NCBI GenBank assembly: GCA_019243195.1
Contig: JAFAUQ010000078.1
Coordinates: 1-35,012, forward strand
Source: Hyphomicrobiales bacterium
Lineage (GTDB): Bacteria > Pseudomonadota > Alphaproteobacteria > Rhizobiales > Xanthobacteraceae
DNA: 35,012 nt
Direction: 5' to 3'
The translations under genes and the position numbers were made by a program. Shown here in pieces: positions 16,485 through 22,425 of this stretch. The notes beneath the pieces are model-generated. The model saw only the letters and a program-made list of their open reading frames with translations. It was not told the origin of the DNA and did no database searches. Each line of letters starts with the position of its first letter. The stretch's first letter is position 1.

Positions 16485-16855
16485 TTCCGATTCGCACCGA
16501 GCTGGCCGCTCACACCCCGCTTGAGTTCGTCGACCGTGTACGGCTTTTCGAGCACGACCGAGGATTCGCCAAGGAGCGGTTTCAGACGGTCCGCGGTTTC
16601 GTGTTCGCCGGCGTAGAGTACTTTCATGCCGGGGCAGCGGCGCGCGGCCTGTTGCGCGAGGCGCACGCCGGCGAGCGCATCATTATTGAGCCTGATCTCG
16701 GAGAACAGCACGTCGACGCCGTCCGCGGCCTCGATCAGTGCGAGCGCTTCCTCGGTCGTTGCGGCCGAGATCGTGCGATGCCCTTGCTGTCGAAGATAGG
16801 ATGCTGCGAAAACGCAGACCTGTTTCTCATCTTCGACGATCAGAATCGTTGCCAT
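16481..16855 (-). CDS. Stand-alone receiver-domain protein with Glu at the phospho-acceptor site
   Basis: A 124-residue single-domain CheY-like protein. The acidic pocket (VEDE, residues 7-10) and Lys104 in LEKPY are present, but the phospho-acceptor position reads FSEI (Glu53), whereas the close paralogue at 17823-18200 has FADI (Asp53). The usual Ser/Thr after strand 4 is also missing (VLYAGE). The protein therefore cannot be phosphorylated in the ordinary way and may be a constitutive or phosphate-independent partner. Its start overlaps the small helical gene upstream by 16 bases, which suggests one transcript. No output domain is present. Confidence 0.88.
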   Translation of the reverse strand: MATILIVEDEKQVCVFAASYLRQQGHRTISAATTEEALALIEAADGVDVLFSEIRLNNDALAGVRLAQQAARRCPGMKVLYAGEHETADRLKPLLGESSVVLEKPYTVDELKRGVSGQLGANRN

Positions 16856-17061
16856 GGGTTGCCAGCGCCCTGATGGGAAGATCCGTTTCCATATCCCCCG
16901 CCGCGGCCGTCGCGGCCGTCGTTTCGTTCCGCCCTGTCGGCGAGATCAATCCAACGCTGCGCCAAACTTTGGAGAGACTCCTTGACTTCCGGAACTTCGG
17001 CGGCGCGCATCGCCTCCAGGCATAGCGCCGCGTTCTCGCGGTATTCCGCTAGTTTCTTCAT
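16840..17061 (-). CDS. Small helical protein, family member 1
   Basis: A 73-residue protein starting MKKLAEYRENAALCLEAMRA. ATG 17061 has a strong AGGAGGG seven bases upstream; an upstream ATG (17082) in the same frame includes this site and is less likely. The body is one long amphipathic helical stretch sharing YRE-AA-CL-AMRAA, PEV and AQRW-LA-RAE with the proteins at 17237-17413 and 18294-18494. The tail is Gly/Asp/Arg-rich. Function unknown. It is co-directional with, and overlaps, a receiver gene, which suggests a shared role. A GGAAC box lies at 17120-17124 upstream. Confidence 0.72.
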   Translation of the reverse strand: MKKLAEYRENAALCLEAMRAAEVPEVKESLQSLAQRWIDLADRAERNDGRDGRGGGYGNGSSHQGAGNPWQRF

Positions 17062-17099
17062 GAGCGCGCCCTCCTCTGTCATCTTGTCAACATAGGGCC

Positions 17100-17124
17100 A
17101 ACATTGCGGCGCGCTGCTTGTTCC
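17100..17124 (-). promoter_or_regulatory. Possible EcfG-type promoter (GGAAC-N16-TGTT, one mismatch)
   Basis: On the minus strand GGAAC (17124-17120) is followed after 16 bases by TGTT (17103-17100). The family consensus is GGAAC-N16/17-CGTT, so the -10 has one mismatch. It lies about 40 bases before the small helical gene at 17061 in the right orientation. Confidence 0.35.
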
Positions 17125-17236
17125 AAGCGCCGCCTAATCCACATCAAAGAAATGGTGAAACGGCGTTAGACTACCGTCCACGTTTGACCGGCTTGGTAAT
17201 GATGTAGCGAACACGCGCGGCGGGATATGAAGCAGT

Positions 17237-17413
17237 TCACATCCGCTCGTTAGCGGACGGCGTCGATGCCGCCTGTTTCTCGGCGCGCTCGGCGAACTCA
17301 TTCCATCGCTGCGCCATCGCAAGCAGCAGCGCGCGAACTTCCGGCAACATGGCCGCGCGCATGGCGGCGAGGCAGTCCGCGGCGTATTCTCTATAGGCGG
17401 CAGGCGTCGACAC
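17237..17413 (-). CDS. Small helical protein, family member 2
   Basis: A 58-residue protein starting at GTG 17413 (STPAAYREYAADCLAAMRAA), preceded by GGAGGG four bases upstream. A longer frame from a TTG at 17518 adds 35 less conserved residues and cannot be excluded. The body matches family member 1: YRE-AA-CLAAMRAA, PEVRALLLAMAQRW and ERAEK. It is predicted to be wholly helical and cytoplasmic. Downstream of the zinc-ribbon-like gene and probably on the same transcript. Function unknown. Confidence 0.62.
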   Translation of the reverse strand: MSTPAAYREYAADCLAAMRAAMLPEVRALLLAMAQRWNEFAERAEKQAASTPSANERM

Positions 17414-17556
17414 ACGGCCCTCCGGAAAACGACTCTTCACCACGAAACGCCGATTCGCTTTGTCCCATTCCCGACGCGATCGAAAAAAATCGCGGCTCGC
17501 GGCGGCGGCTTCTTTCAAAATAACGGTAATTGGTTAATCGCTTCTTCACCGGGCAT

Positions 17557-17757
17557 TCATGGTTGACTCAAGTCGTCATGGGCCGGCTCGGCGGAATCAT
17601 CGGTGGTGCCGTTGCGATCGATACGCAGTTCGCTGGCGCCGCACGTGGCGCAGGTAAAGAAGCACAAGGCGTGCGTGTCACCGGACCCGGGCATCTTGCG
17701 GCTTAGCCGCATCATCGAGCCGCAGAACGAACACACCACGTCGCGGCTGTCGCCCAT
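17557..17757 (-). CDS. Small zinc-ribbon-like protein
   Basis: A 66-residue cytoplasmic protein starting MGDSRDVVCSFCGSMMRLSR. Two CxxC pairs (CSFC near 9-12 and CATCGASELRID near 36-39) are spaced as in small zinc ribbons, and an extra Cys lies between them. The C-terminal 18 residues are acidic and likely disordered. No family name recognised. A GGAAC box lies at 17786-17790 with a poor -10 (CATT after 16 bases). It could be a nucleic-acid or protein-binding accessory, but nothing in the sequence decides this. Confidence 0.65.
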   Translation of the reverse strand: MGDSRDVVCSFCGSMMRLSRKMPGSGDTHALCFFTCATCGASELRIDRNGTTDDSAEPAHDDLSQP

Positions 17758-17822
17758 AAGACATCAATGAGCGCCGGCGACCGCCGTTCCCTCACGGACC
17801 GCGCCGCGGCAGTGCTTCGGAA

Positions 17823-18200
17823 TTAACTTCGCGGCGTAATCCGAAAATGCACAGAGAGCGCCGTCTGCAACTGCTCCACCGTATACGGCTTCTCCAGCAC
17901 GGCAGAGTTTTCGACCATCATCGCGCGCATGCCGTCGGTGACCGCTTGGCCCGTTGCGTAGAGGACAGCGAGGTCCGGCTGGCGCTCGCGCGCCTGCTTC
18001 GCCACGTCCAGTCCGGAACGCAGGTCGCCGTGCAAATTGATGTCGGCGAACAAGAGGTCGATCCGTTCGACCACTTCGAACACCGCCAGCGCCTCCTCCG
18101 CGTTGGCGGCCGACACGGTCTGATGCCCCTGCTCGCGCAAATAGGATTCGGCGAGTACGCGAACCTGGTCTTCATCCTCGACGATGAGAACCGTGGCCAT
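17823..18200 (-). CDS. Stand-alone response regulator receiver protein
   Basis: A 125-residue CheY-like protein with a complete site: VEDED at 7-11, phospho-acceptor Asp53 in FADI, Thr in VLYATG and Lys104 in LEKPY. It is a close paralogue of the protein at 16481-16855, over nearly the whole length. There is no output domain, so it must act by binding a partner or as a phosphate sink. The ATG at 18200 aligns with the paralogue; an ATG at 18212 would add MPLS. The likely kinase partner (an HWE or HisKA_2 histidine kinase is usual for such regulators) is not in this window. A near-consensus EcfG promoter lies just upstream. Confidence 0.88.
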   Translation of the reverse strand: MATVLIVEDEDQVRVLAESYLREQGHQTVSAANAEEALAVFEVVERIDLLFADINLHGDLRSGLDVAKQARERQPDLAVLYATGQAVTDGMRAMMVENSAVLEKPYTVEQLQTALSVHFRITPRS

Positions 18201-18236
18201 GCTTAGGGGCATCCATGCCGAGAAAATACCGACGCC

Positions 18237-18262
18237 AACGCGCTACTCGGCGATGAGGTCCC
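18237..18262 (-). promoter_or_regulatory. Possible EcfG-type promoter (GGGAC-N17-CGTT, one mismatch)
   Basis: GGGAC (18262-18258) is followed after 17 bases by CGTT (18240-18237) on the minus strand, one base off the GGAAC consensus in the -35. The receiver gene starts about 37 bases downstream of the -10. Confidence 0.4.
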
Positions 18263-18293
18263 TCGCCTCGCCGCTCGATGGCGTCACGAAAGC

Positions 18294-18494
18294 TTAGGCG
18301 TCTTCGGGATACTGGTCGTGGTCGGGCTGGCGATGGGCGGTGCCGCGCTCGTAGCGTTCAGCGATACGATGCGCCAACGACATGTAGAGACCGGCGATCC
18401 GCAGGAGTTTGTTGCGTTCACCAGGGTCGCGCAGCCCCTCGGCCGCACGCACACACTCCAACGCCTTTCGTCGATACCCTTCACGCCCTGTCAC
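18294..18494 (-). CDS. Small helical protein, family member 3
   Basis: A 66-residue protein from GTG 18494 (MTGREGYRRKALECVRAAEG). It shares the family layout YR-A-EC-AA, then a DP-ER-LL-A-Y-LAHRIAERYE second helix, with the two proteins at 16840 and 17237, though it is more diverged. The tail is polar and acidic. The +1 codon is a GTG with only a weak GATGG-like ribosome-binding site, so expression may be low. It lies upstream of, and in the same direction as, the receiver gene at 17823-18200, repeating the pairing seen at 16481-17061. Confidence 0.62.
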   Translation of the reverse strand: MTGREGYRRKALECVRAAEGLRDPGERNKLLRIAGLYMSLAHRIAERYERGTAHRQPDHDQYPEDA

Positions 18495-18809
18495 GGCGCC
18501 ATCCCGGTACTCGAATGTGTCGAATTTTAATTGCCAATGCGGCAGTCGGTAAGAGGTTCCGGAACCCGACAGATCGATTGGCGCGGCCCCGTCGCCGTTC
18601 AGCGCTCAATTTCAATACGATAAGCTGCGTTCTTTATCGGAATCGTGAGCCAAGCACCCCAGTAACGAAATCGTGAGCGCATTTCCGCATCTCCGGGCAT
18701 CAGGGATCAGTGGCCATTCGACAATTCGGCAGCATGTGTGTGCGGCGTCACATTAGCTTGGCGCGCCGGTGGAATAAGCCTCCTGGCACGAGACATCTTG
18801 GAGGCTCTC
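18495..18809. other. 315-base intergenic stretch
   Basis: No coding frame supported here on either strand. It holds a GGAAC box on the minus strand (18560-18556) followed after 16 bases by CATT, a weak EcfG-like candidate for the small gene at 18494. The GGAAC is half of a TTCCGGAA palindrome. Nothing else recognised. Confidence 0.5.
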
Positions 18810-18989
18810 ATGGGCAAATATGCGTTTCTGCTTATCGCCGCGCTCGTCCTCGTCGCGATCTTCGCTGGCGCCAGGGCCGAGATCCCTGCCCGCGATGCGA
18901 GCGCGCCCGTCACCATCTCGCCGGAAAATCTGCACCGGCAGGTGGACGGCCGCTCGCTGCCGCTGACCTTTATCGAAGAGCCGTATTGA
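18810..18989 (+). CDS. Small secreted or single-pass membrane protein
   Basis: A 59-residue protein from ATG 18810 with GGAGG at good spacing upstream. The N-terminus (MGKYAFLLIAALVLVAIFAG) is a hydrophobic helix that could be a signal peptide cleaved after ARA, leaving a 35-residue polar peptide ending in TFIEEPY, or an uncleaved anchor. I recognise no family. It is the only plus-strand gene in the stress cluster and has no clear EcfG box. Confidence 0.62.
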   Translation: MGKYAFLLIAALVLVAIFAGARAEIPARDASAPVTISPENLHRQVDGRSLPLTFIEEPY

Positions 18990-19014
18990 GGGTCGCAGCT
19001 AGTGCCCCGATTCC

Positions 19015-19060
19015 GAAGTTCGCATCATTTGCGGCACGCTCGTTTGATGATGCGGACTTC
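19015..19060. repeat. Inverted repeat, 14-base arms
   Basis: Arms GAAGTTCGCATCAT (19015-19028) and ATGATGCGGACTTC (19047-19060) pair with one mismatch around an 18-base loop. It follows the small plus-strand gene ending at 18989 and resembles intergenic palindromes known from Rhizobiales. A terminator role is possible. Confidence 0.75.
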
Positions 19061-19080
19061 TGAACCGCCACCATGCTAGC

Positions 19081-19125
19081 GCATGATCTTTTCCGAAAAC
19101 CGGTCCCCACTTTTCGGGATCATGC
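19081..19125. repeat. Rhizobiales-type palindrome GCATGATC...GATCATGC
   Basis: Eight-base perfect ends GCATGATC and GATCATGC, with inner complementary CCGAAAA and TTTTCGG segments. This matches from memory a repeat very common between genes in Bradyrhizobium and relatives. It sits just past the stop of the minus-strand operon ending at 19130 and may act as its terminator. Confidence 0.8.
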
Positions 19126-19129
19126 GGAT

Positions 19130-19939
19130 CTACGCCTCACCGCGGCGCAGTCCGATCAGCGCCGCGGCGCCGACCGCGAGTGCCGCGACGCCCAGCAGGA
19201 AGCCGTCGCGGGCGGACACATCGGGCAACGCCTGTCTTGCCGCTGCCGTGAGGCGGTCCGCCGAGCGCGATGCTTGGGCGGCGATCTGTCCCGCGCCCTC
19301 CGAAATGCGCGCCGCGGCTTCGGCAGCCTGACCGGACATGCGCGCCGTGATGTCGGATGCTTGGCCGGAGACACGCGTGGCGGTGTCCCGCGCATTCTGG
19401 GAAAGCTGCGCACCCCGTTCCGAGACCCGGGCTGCCGTCTGCGCGGCTTGGTCGGCGACGCGCCCGGCCGTCTGCGTCACGCTGGCCGCGGTCGCGGCCG
19501 CGGCTTCGCGCGCCTGCGCGGTGAGTTCGCCCGCCCGCGCCGTGAGCGCGCGCGCCTGTTCGCTTAGTTCACTCGCCCTTTCGTTGGCGGCCTGAAGCAG
19601 CTCGCCCGAGCGCGTGACGACCGGGGACGGCGGACTATCGGAGCTGGTGCGCAGCAGGCTCGTCAGACCGACCCCGACCAGCAGGCTCGCGATCGGCGGC
19701 CGACGCGCAAAGCGCCACAACAACCCGGCGGCGATCGCCAATACCGCAGCGGGATTGGCGGCGGCCCTGTTCTTGAGGCCGGCGACCGCGCGTTGCGCGG
19801 TATCGGAGAATGTCTGGCCGATGTCGCCCTTGAATTCTTCGAACGCGGCGGGCGAGCGCAGCCGGGCCACGTCGGCAACGACGCGTTCGCGCGCCTTGGC
19901 GACGTCTTCTTCCAGCCGGTCAAGTTCGAGCGTGGACAT
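19130..19939 (-). CDS. DUF3618-like membrane protein with long Ala-rich coiled coil
   Basis: A 269-residue protein. The N-terminus (LDRLEEDVAKARERVVADVA) resembles the DUF3618 start, followed by two hydrophobic segments near 61-100, then about 120 residues of Ala/Gln/Arg/Ser heptad-like repeats of apolipoprotein or LEA style, and a C-terminal membrane helix (FLLGVAALAVGAAALIGLRR). Its ATG overlaps the previous stop by one base (TGATG). It is the last gene of a four-gene operon likely driven by an EcfG promoter. An inner-membrane structural role in stress is inferred; nothing catalytic is visible. Confidence 0.78.
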   Translation of the reverse strand: MSTLELDRLEEDVAKARERVVADVARLRSPAAFEEFKGDIGQTFSDTAQRAVAGLKNRAAANPAAVLAIAAGLLWRFARRPPIASLLVGVGLTSLLRTSSDSPPSPVVTRSGELLQAANERASELSEQARALTARAGELTAQAREAAAATAASVTQTAGRVADQAAQTAARVSERGAQLSQNARDTATRVSGQASDITARMSGQAAEAAARISEGAGQIAAQASRSADRLTAAARQALPDVSARDGFLLGVAALAVGAAALIGLRRGEA

Positions 19940-20667
19940 CAGCCACCTGTGCTTGAGGGCGGCGTGTTCGCCGCGCCGGGCGACGCGTTCCTGTTAAAAC
20001 TTTCCGCGGTCTCGTGGGCGAGATCCCGCAGCCCATCCTCGGCGGCGCGCCGCACTTCTTCACCGGTGCGCGCCGCGCGTTCCATGAAGTCGCGGCCGGC
20101 CGCACCGGCGGCGCCCACGAGAGCATCGCCGGCCGGACCGAGCGTGCGCCGCTCGATATCGGTGGTCGGGAAGAAGGCCGCGACGGCTGCGCCGGCCGCG
20201 AGCCCGAGGGCTGCGATCACCAGCGGCTGCTCGCGCATGGTGTCCGACGCGGTACGCGCCGCGGATTGCGCGGTGCGGCTGACGTGGTCGGTCGCCGAAG
20301 AAAGGTTCTCGCGCACGGCGCCGGTGTAGTCGCTCATGCGCCGGCGCGCATCCTGGGCGTAATCGCTCGCGGCGGAAGCGTAGGAACTCGCCGTATCCGC
20401 CACGCGGTCCCGCATCTCTCCGGCATAGCGGCCTGCACCCTCTGCCGCGCGGCTCGATTGCCGATGCGCTTCATCGGCCGTTTCGTCCTGCCAGGATGGC
20501 CGGCCATAGGAATCATCGGAACGCGAGGTCCACGACCCGATGACCGAGCCGCCGCTGCGCATCATCAGAGCGCAACCAGCTGCCAGCAGCAGCAGGGCCT
20601 CCGGCTTGCGCCGCGCGGTGTTGACCACCCAATCCGCGGCTTGCGAATAAATATCGTTCCCGTTCAT
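19939..20667 (-). CDS. ElaB/YqjD-like (DUF883-type) membrane protein
   Basis: A 242-residue protein from ATG 20667, preceded by AGGAGC. An early hydrophobic helix (PEALLLLAAGCALMMRSGG) is followed by a long polar helical region rich in Ala, Ser, Asp and Arg. A second segment, REQPLVIAALGLAAGAAVAA followed by FFPTTDIERR, matches the C-terminal glycine-zipper helix and tail of YqjD/ElaB proteins. The remaining C-terminus is amphipathic. In E. coli YqjD anchors ribosomes to the membrane in stationary phase; whether this long form does so is unknown. It overlaps the holin-like gene by four bases. Confidence 0.78.
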   Translation of the reverse strand: MNGNDIYSQAADWVVNTARRKPEALLLLAAGCALMMRSGGSVIGSWTSRSDDSYGRPSWQDETADEAHRQSSRAAEGAGRYAGEMRDRVADTASSYASAASDYAQDARRRMSDYTGAVRENLSSATDHVSRTAQSAARTASDTMREQPLVIAALGLAAGAAVAAFFPTTDIERRTLGPAGDALVGAAGAAGRDFMERAARTGEEVRRAAEDGLRDLAHETAESFNRNASPGAANTPPSSTGG

Positions 20668-21059
20668 CTGAGCTGCTCCTTGGCCGTCCTCAAGGTTGCG
20701 CCGAGCTGGCGTGTTGTGCGCGGGGCAAGATCCGCGTCGGCTTGCGAGCGCCCCGCCAAGAAGACCCCGGCCGCTATCACGAGCAGACCGGCGGCGACGA
20801 TGAGACATGCCCAGTGGGCTGCGAGACCCGCACTCGCGATTGCGAACGCGATTCCCTCGAGTACAAAGATCACGGCGAGAAATCCGAACACGCCGGCAAC
20901 CGCCATGAAGATCCCGCCACGCACGTTCAGCGTTAGCTTATGGACGATCTCCGCGCGCGCGAGCCGGATTTCCTTCTGAATGAGATCCGACAGGTCTGCG
21001 AACAGGTCGGTTGCTGCCCGCACGAGACCGGAATCTCGCAGCGTAGTCTCATGGGCCAT
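20664..21059 (-). CDS. YqjE-like / holin superfamily III (PF07332-type) membrane protein
   Basis: A 131-residue protein starting MAHETTLRDSGLVRAATDLF. A cytoplasmic amphipathic helix (DLSDLIQKEIRLARAEI) is followed by two long membrane helices (GGIFMAVAGVFGFLAVIFVL and ACLIVAAGLLVIAAGVFLAG) and a short basic tail. This is the layout of phage_holin_3_6/YqjE proteins, which despite the name are chromosomal membrane proteins paired with YqjD. It overlaps its neighbours by 11 and 4 bases. No lysis genes are nearby, so a phage origin is unlikely. Confidence 0.85.
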   Translation of the reverse strand: MAHETTLRDSGLVRAATDLFADLSDLIQKEIRLARAEIVHKLTLNVRGGIFMAVAGVFGFLAVIFVLEGIAFAIASAGLAAHWACLIVAAGLLVIAAGVFLAGRSQADADLAPRTTRQLGATLRTAKEQLR

Positions 21060-21615
21060 GGAATTGTCCTGAGGTTATCGGCGGCGATTCGGGCAGCGGA
21101 GCAACGCCATATGCCTCTTCGCCGAAGCGAGCGCCCGAATCGTTTGCCGTGCTCGACGTAGTCTTGATCATGCGGAACAGCAGGAAGCCGCACGCCGCGG
21201 CGGCGGCGAACAGCATCGCCGGCTGGCGGCGGGCGAAATCCGATGAGGTTTCCAAGAGCTCTTCGACGCTCTTCTCGCGAATGTCGTGGGAGAAACCCTC
21301 GAGCCGTCCGGCCGCCTCATGGGCAAAACCGGCGAGCTGCGGCGCGTTCGGTTCGAGATCGCGCGCGGCGGCCCGCACCGATGCGGCGACGTGCCCAAGC
21401 AGGTCCGCCCCGCCGGAAATGCGCTCCTGCGCCGCGCTCTTTGCGCGTTCGGTTGCCGCGGACGCGAGCGAGCTTGCGGATTTCTTCGCCTCGCCCATGG
21501 CCTGTTGGGCGACATCGGAAACCTTAGACATGGCATCCGCCGCGGTGCTGCGCGCCGTTTCCGCGGCGCCGGACGCCGTCGCGGCACCCGATCGTGTGCT
21601 GGATGAATCGCTCAT
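21049..21615 (-). CDS. YqjD/CsbD-like stress protein with C-terminal membrane helix
   Basis: A 188-residue protein from ATG 21615 with AGGAGG upstream. The first 75 residues are Ser/Ala/Thr-rich and likely disordered or helical; residues about 75-140 form an amphipathic helix (VAASVRAAARDLEPNAPQ, EKSVEELLETSSDFARRQ); one membrane helix follows (PAMLFAAAAACGFLLFRMIK) and a Pro-rich tail. It is the first gene of the operon and the closest to an EcfG-type promoter only about 25 bases upstream. No enzymatic motif is visible. Its role is probably structural and membrane-bound. Confidence 0.78.
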   Translation of the reverse strand: MSDSSSTRSGAATASGAAETARSTAADAMSKVSDVAQQAMGEAKKSASSLASAATERAKSAAQERISGGADLLGHVAASVRAAARDLEPNAPQLAGFAHEAAGRLEGFSHDIREKSVEELLETSSDFARRQPAMLFAAAAACGFLLFRMIKTTSSTANDSGARFGEEAYGVAPLPESPPITSGQFHGP

Positions 21616-21640
21616 CGGAGAGCCTCCTGCTCGCCCGGCT

Positions 21641-21666
21641 AACGGGTGAAGGTAATGTTTGGTTCC
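21641..21666 (-). promoter_or_regulatory. EcfG (general stress sigma factor) promoter, full consensus
   Basis: On the minus strand GGAAC (21666-21662), 17-base spacer, CGTT (21644-21641). This is an exact match to the alphaproteobacterial EcfG consensus. Transcription would start near 21634, giving a short leader before ATG 21615. Confidence 0.8.
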
Positions 21667-21758
21667 TGACAGCCGAAGAAATAGTCCCGTGGCCGAGGCG
21701 CGCCCGTCATTCCGGTTCGATGCTACCGGTGTGCAGCGCACTAATTAGTGGATCAAAG

Positions 21759-22268
21759 TCAGCGCGACGCGCGGCTTCCCTCGCCGCGCAGCGAGAGACT
21801 CATCCGGGTCACGAGCCGGTCCCAGGCGTGCGTCTCGGCCGCGGGATAAGCCAGATAGAGGCAGTGCATCGGCCCGCGCCGACCCTCGAAGTTGCACCGG
21901 CTATAGAACGTCTTCCCGCGCACGATCCCTGACACGGCAAAAAAGCGGTCGCCGACCCGGTCGTAATCGAGATGGCTGAAATCGGACTTGAGATGCCGGG
22001 AAAGATACGCGCGGGGCGTCTGACGCTCCGCATTGGCGAGCGTATAGACGCTCACCTCGGCGCGGCCGTCGGCCGTGCGAAAACGGCGTCCATTGCCGAC
22101 CGGTGGCGCCCCCTCGCTCTCCGTGAAAACATTGGCGGGAAAATCAAGAATGGTGCCGTGGCCGTCCCCGTATGTGGTCCAGCCGGGCGCCCCCGCCGGC
22201 TGCGCCGCTGCAGGCAACGAGGTGAGAGAGAGGGCAAGCGCGGCCGCCCCGCACAAGCTGCGGTACAT
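21759..22268 (-). CDS. Secreted protein of unknown function, EcfG-controlled by inference
   Basis: A 169-residue protein with a clear Sec signal peptide (MYRSLCGAAALALSLTSLPA, cleaved before QPAGAPGW). The mature domain begins WTTYGDGHGTILDFPANVF and ends with an Arg/Gly tail. Two cysteines (YSRCNFEGRRGPMHCLY) are positioned to form a disulphide. It reads like one of the small periplasmic alpha/beta proteins common in Bradyrhizobium, but I can name no family. An exact EcfG promoter lies about 50 bases upstream, linking it to the stress cluster. Confidence 0.78.
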   Translation of the reverse strand: MYRSLCGAAALALSLTSLPAAAQPAGAPGWTTYGDGHGTILDFPANVFTESEGAPPVGNGRRFRTADGRAEVSVYTLANAERQTPRAYLSRHLKSDFSHLDYDRVGDRFFAVSGIVRGKTFYSRCNFEGRRGPMHCLYLAYPAAETHAWDRLVTRMSLSLRGEGSRASR

Positions 22269-22318
22269 TCAATTTCCCAGTGGTGCGTAAGACGAAACGT
22301 CGGCTCGTCTGCCGCACC

Positions 22319-22344
22319 AACGCCAAGCGCGTGCGGCCGGTTCC
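22319..22344 (-). promoter_or_regulatory. EcfG (general stress sigma factor) promoter, full consensus
   Basis: GGAAC (22344-22340), 17-base spacer, CGTT (22322-22319) on the minus strand. This is an exact consensus match with predicted start near 22310, about 40 bases before the secreted-protein gene at 22268. Confidence 0.8.
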
Positions 22345-22348
22345 GAAC

Positions 22349-22425
22349 AGTGACCAGTGATTAGTAACCAGTGACCAAGAAGCGCCTTTTCTTACTGGTC
22401 AGTGGTCACTGCTCACTGTCACTGA
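22349..22425. repeat. AGTGACCAGTG-type long hairpin
   Basis: An arm of about 33 bases (AGTGACCAGTGATTAGTAAC...) is matched by a complementary arm ending at the stop codon of the regulator gene (22426), around a GCGCC-containing loop. It resembles the palindrome at 11803-11871, also placed at a stop codon. Probable terminator for the minus-strand regulator. Confidence 0.75.

Noticed and set aside
20664-21059. Holin-like protein as a sign of prophage
   Set aside because: No lysin, capsid or integrase gene nearby; the neighbours are YqjD-like proteins, so it is the chromosomal YqjE type.
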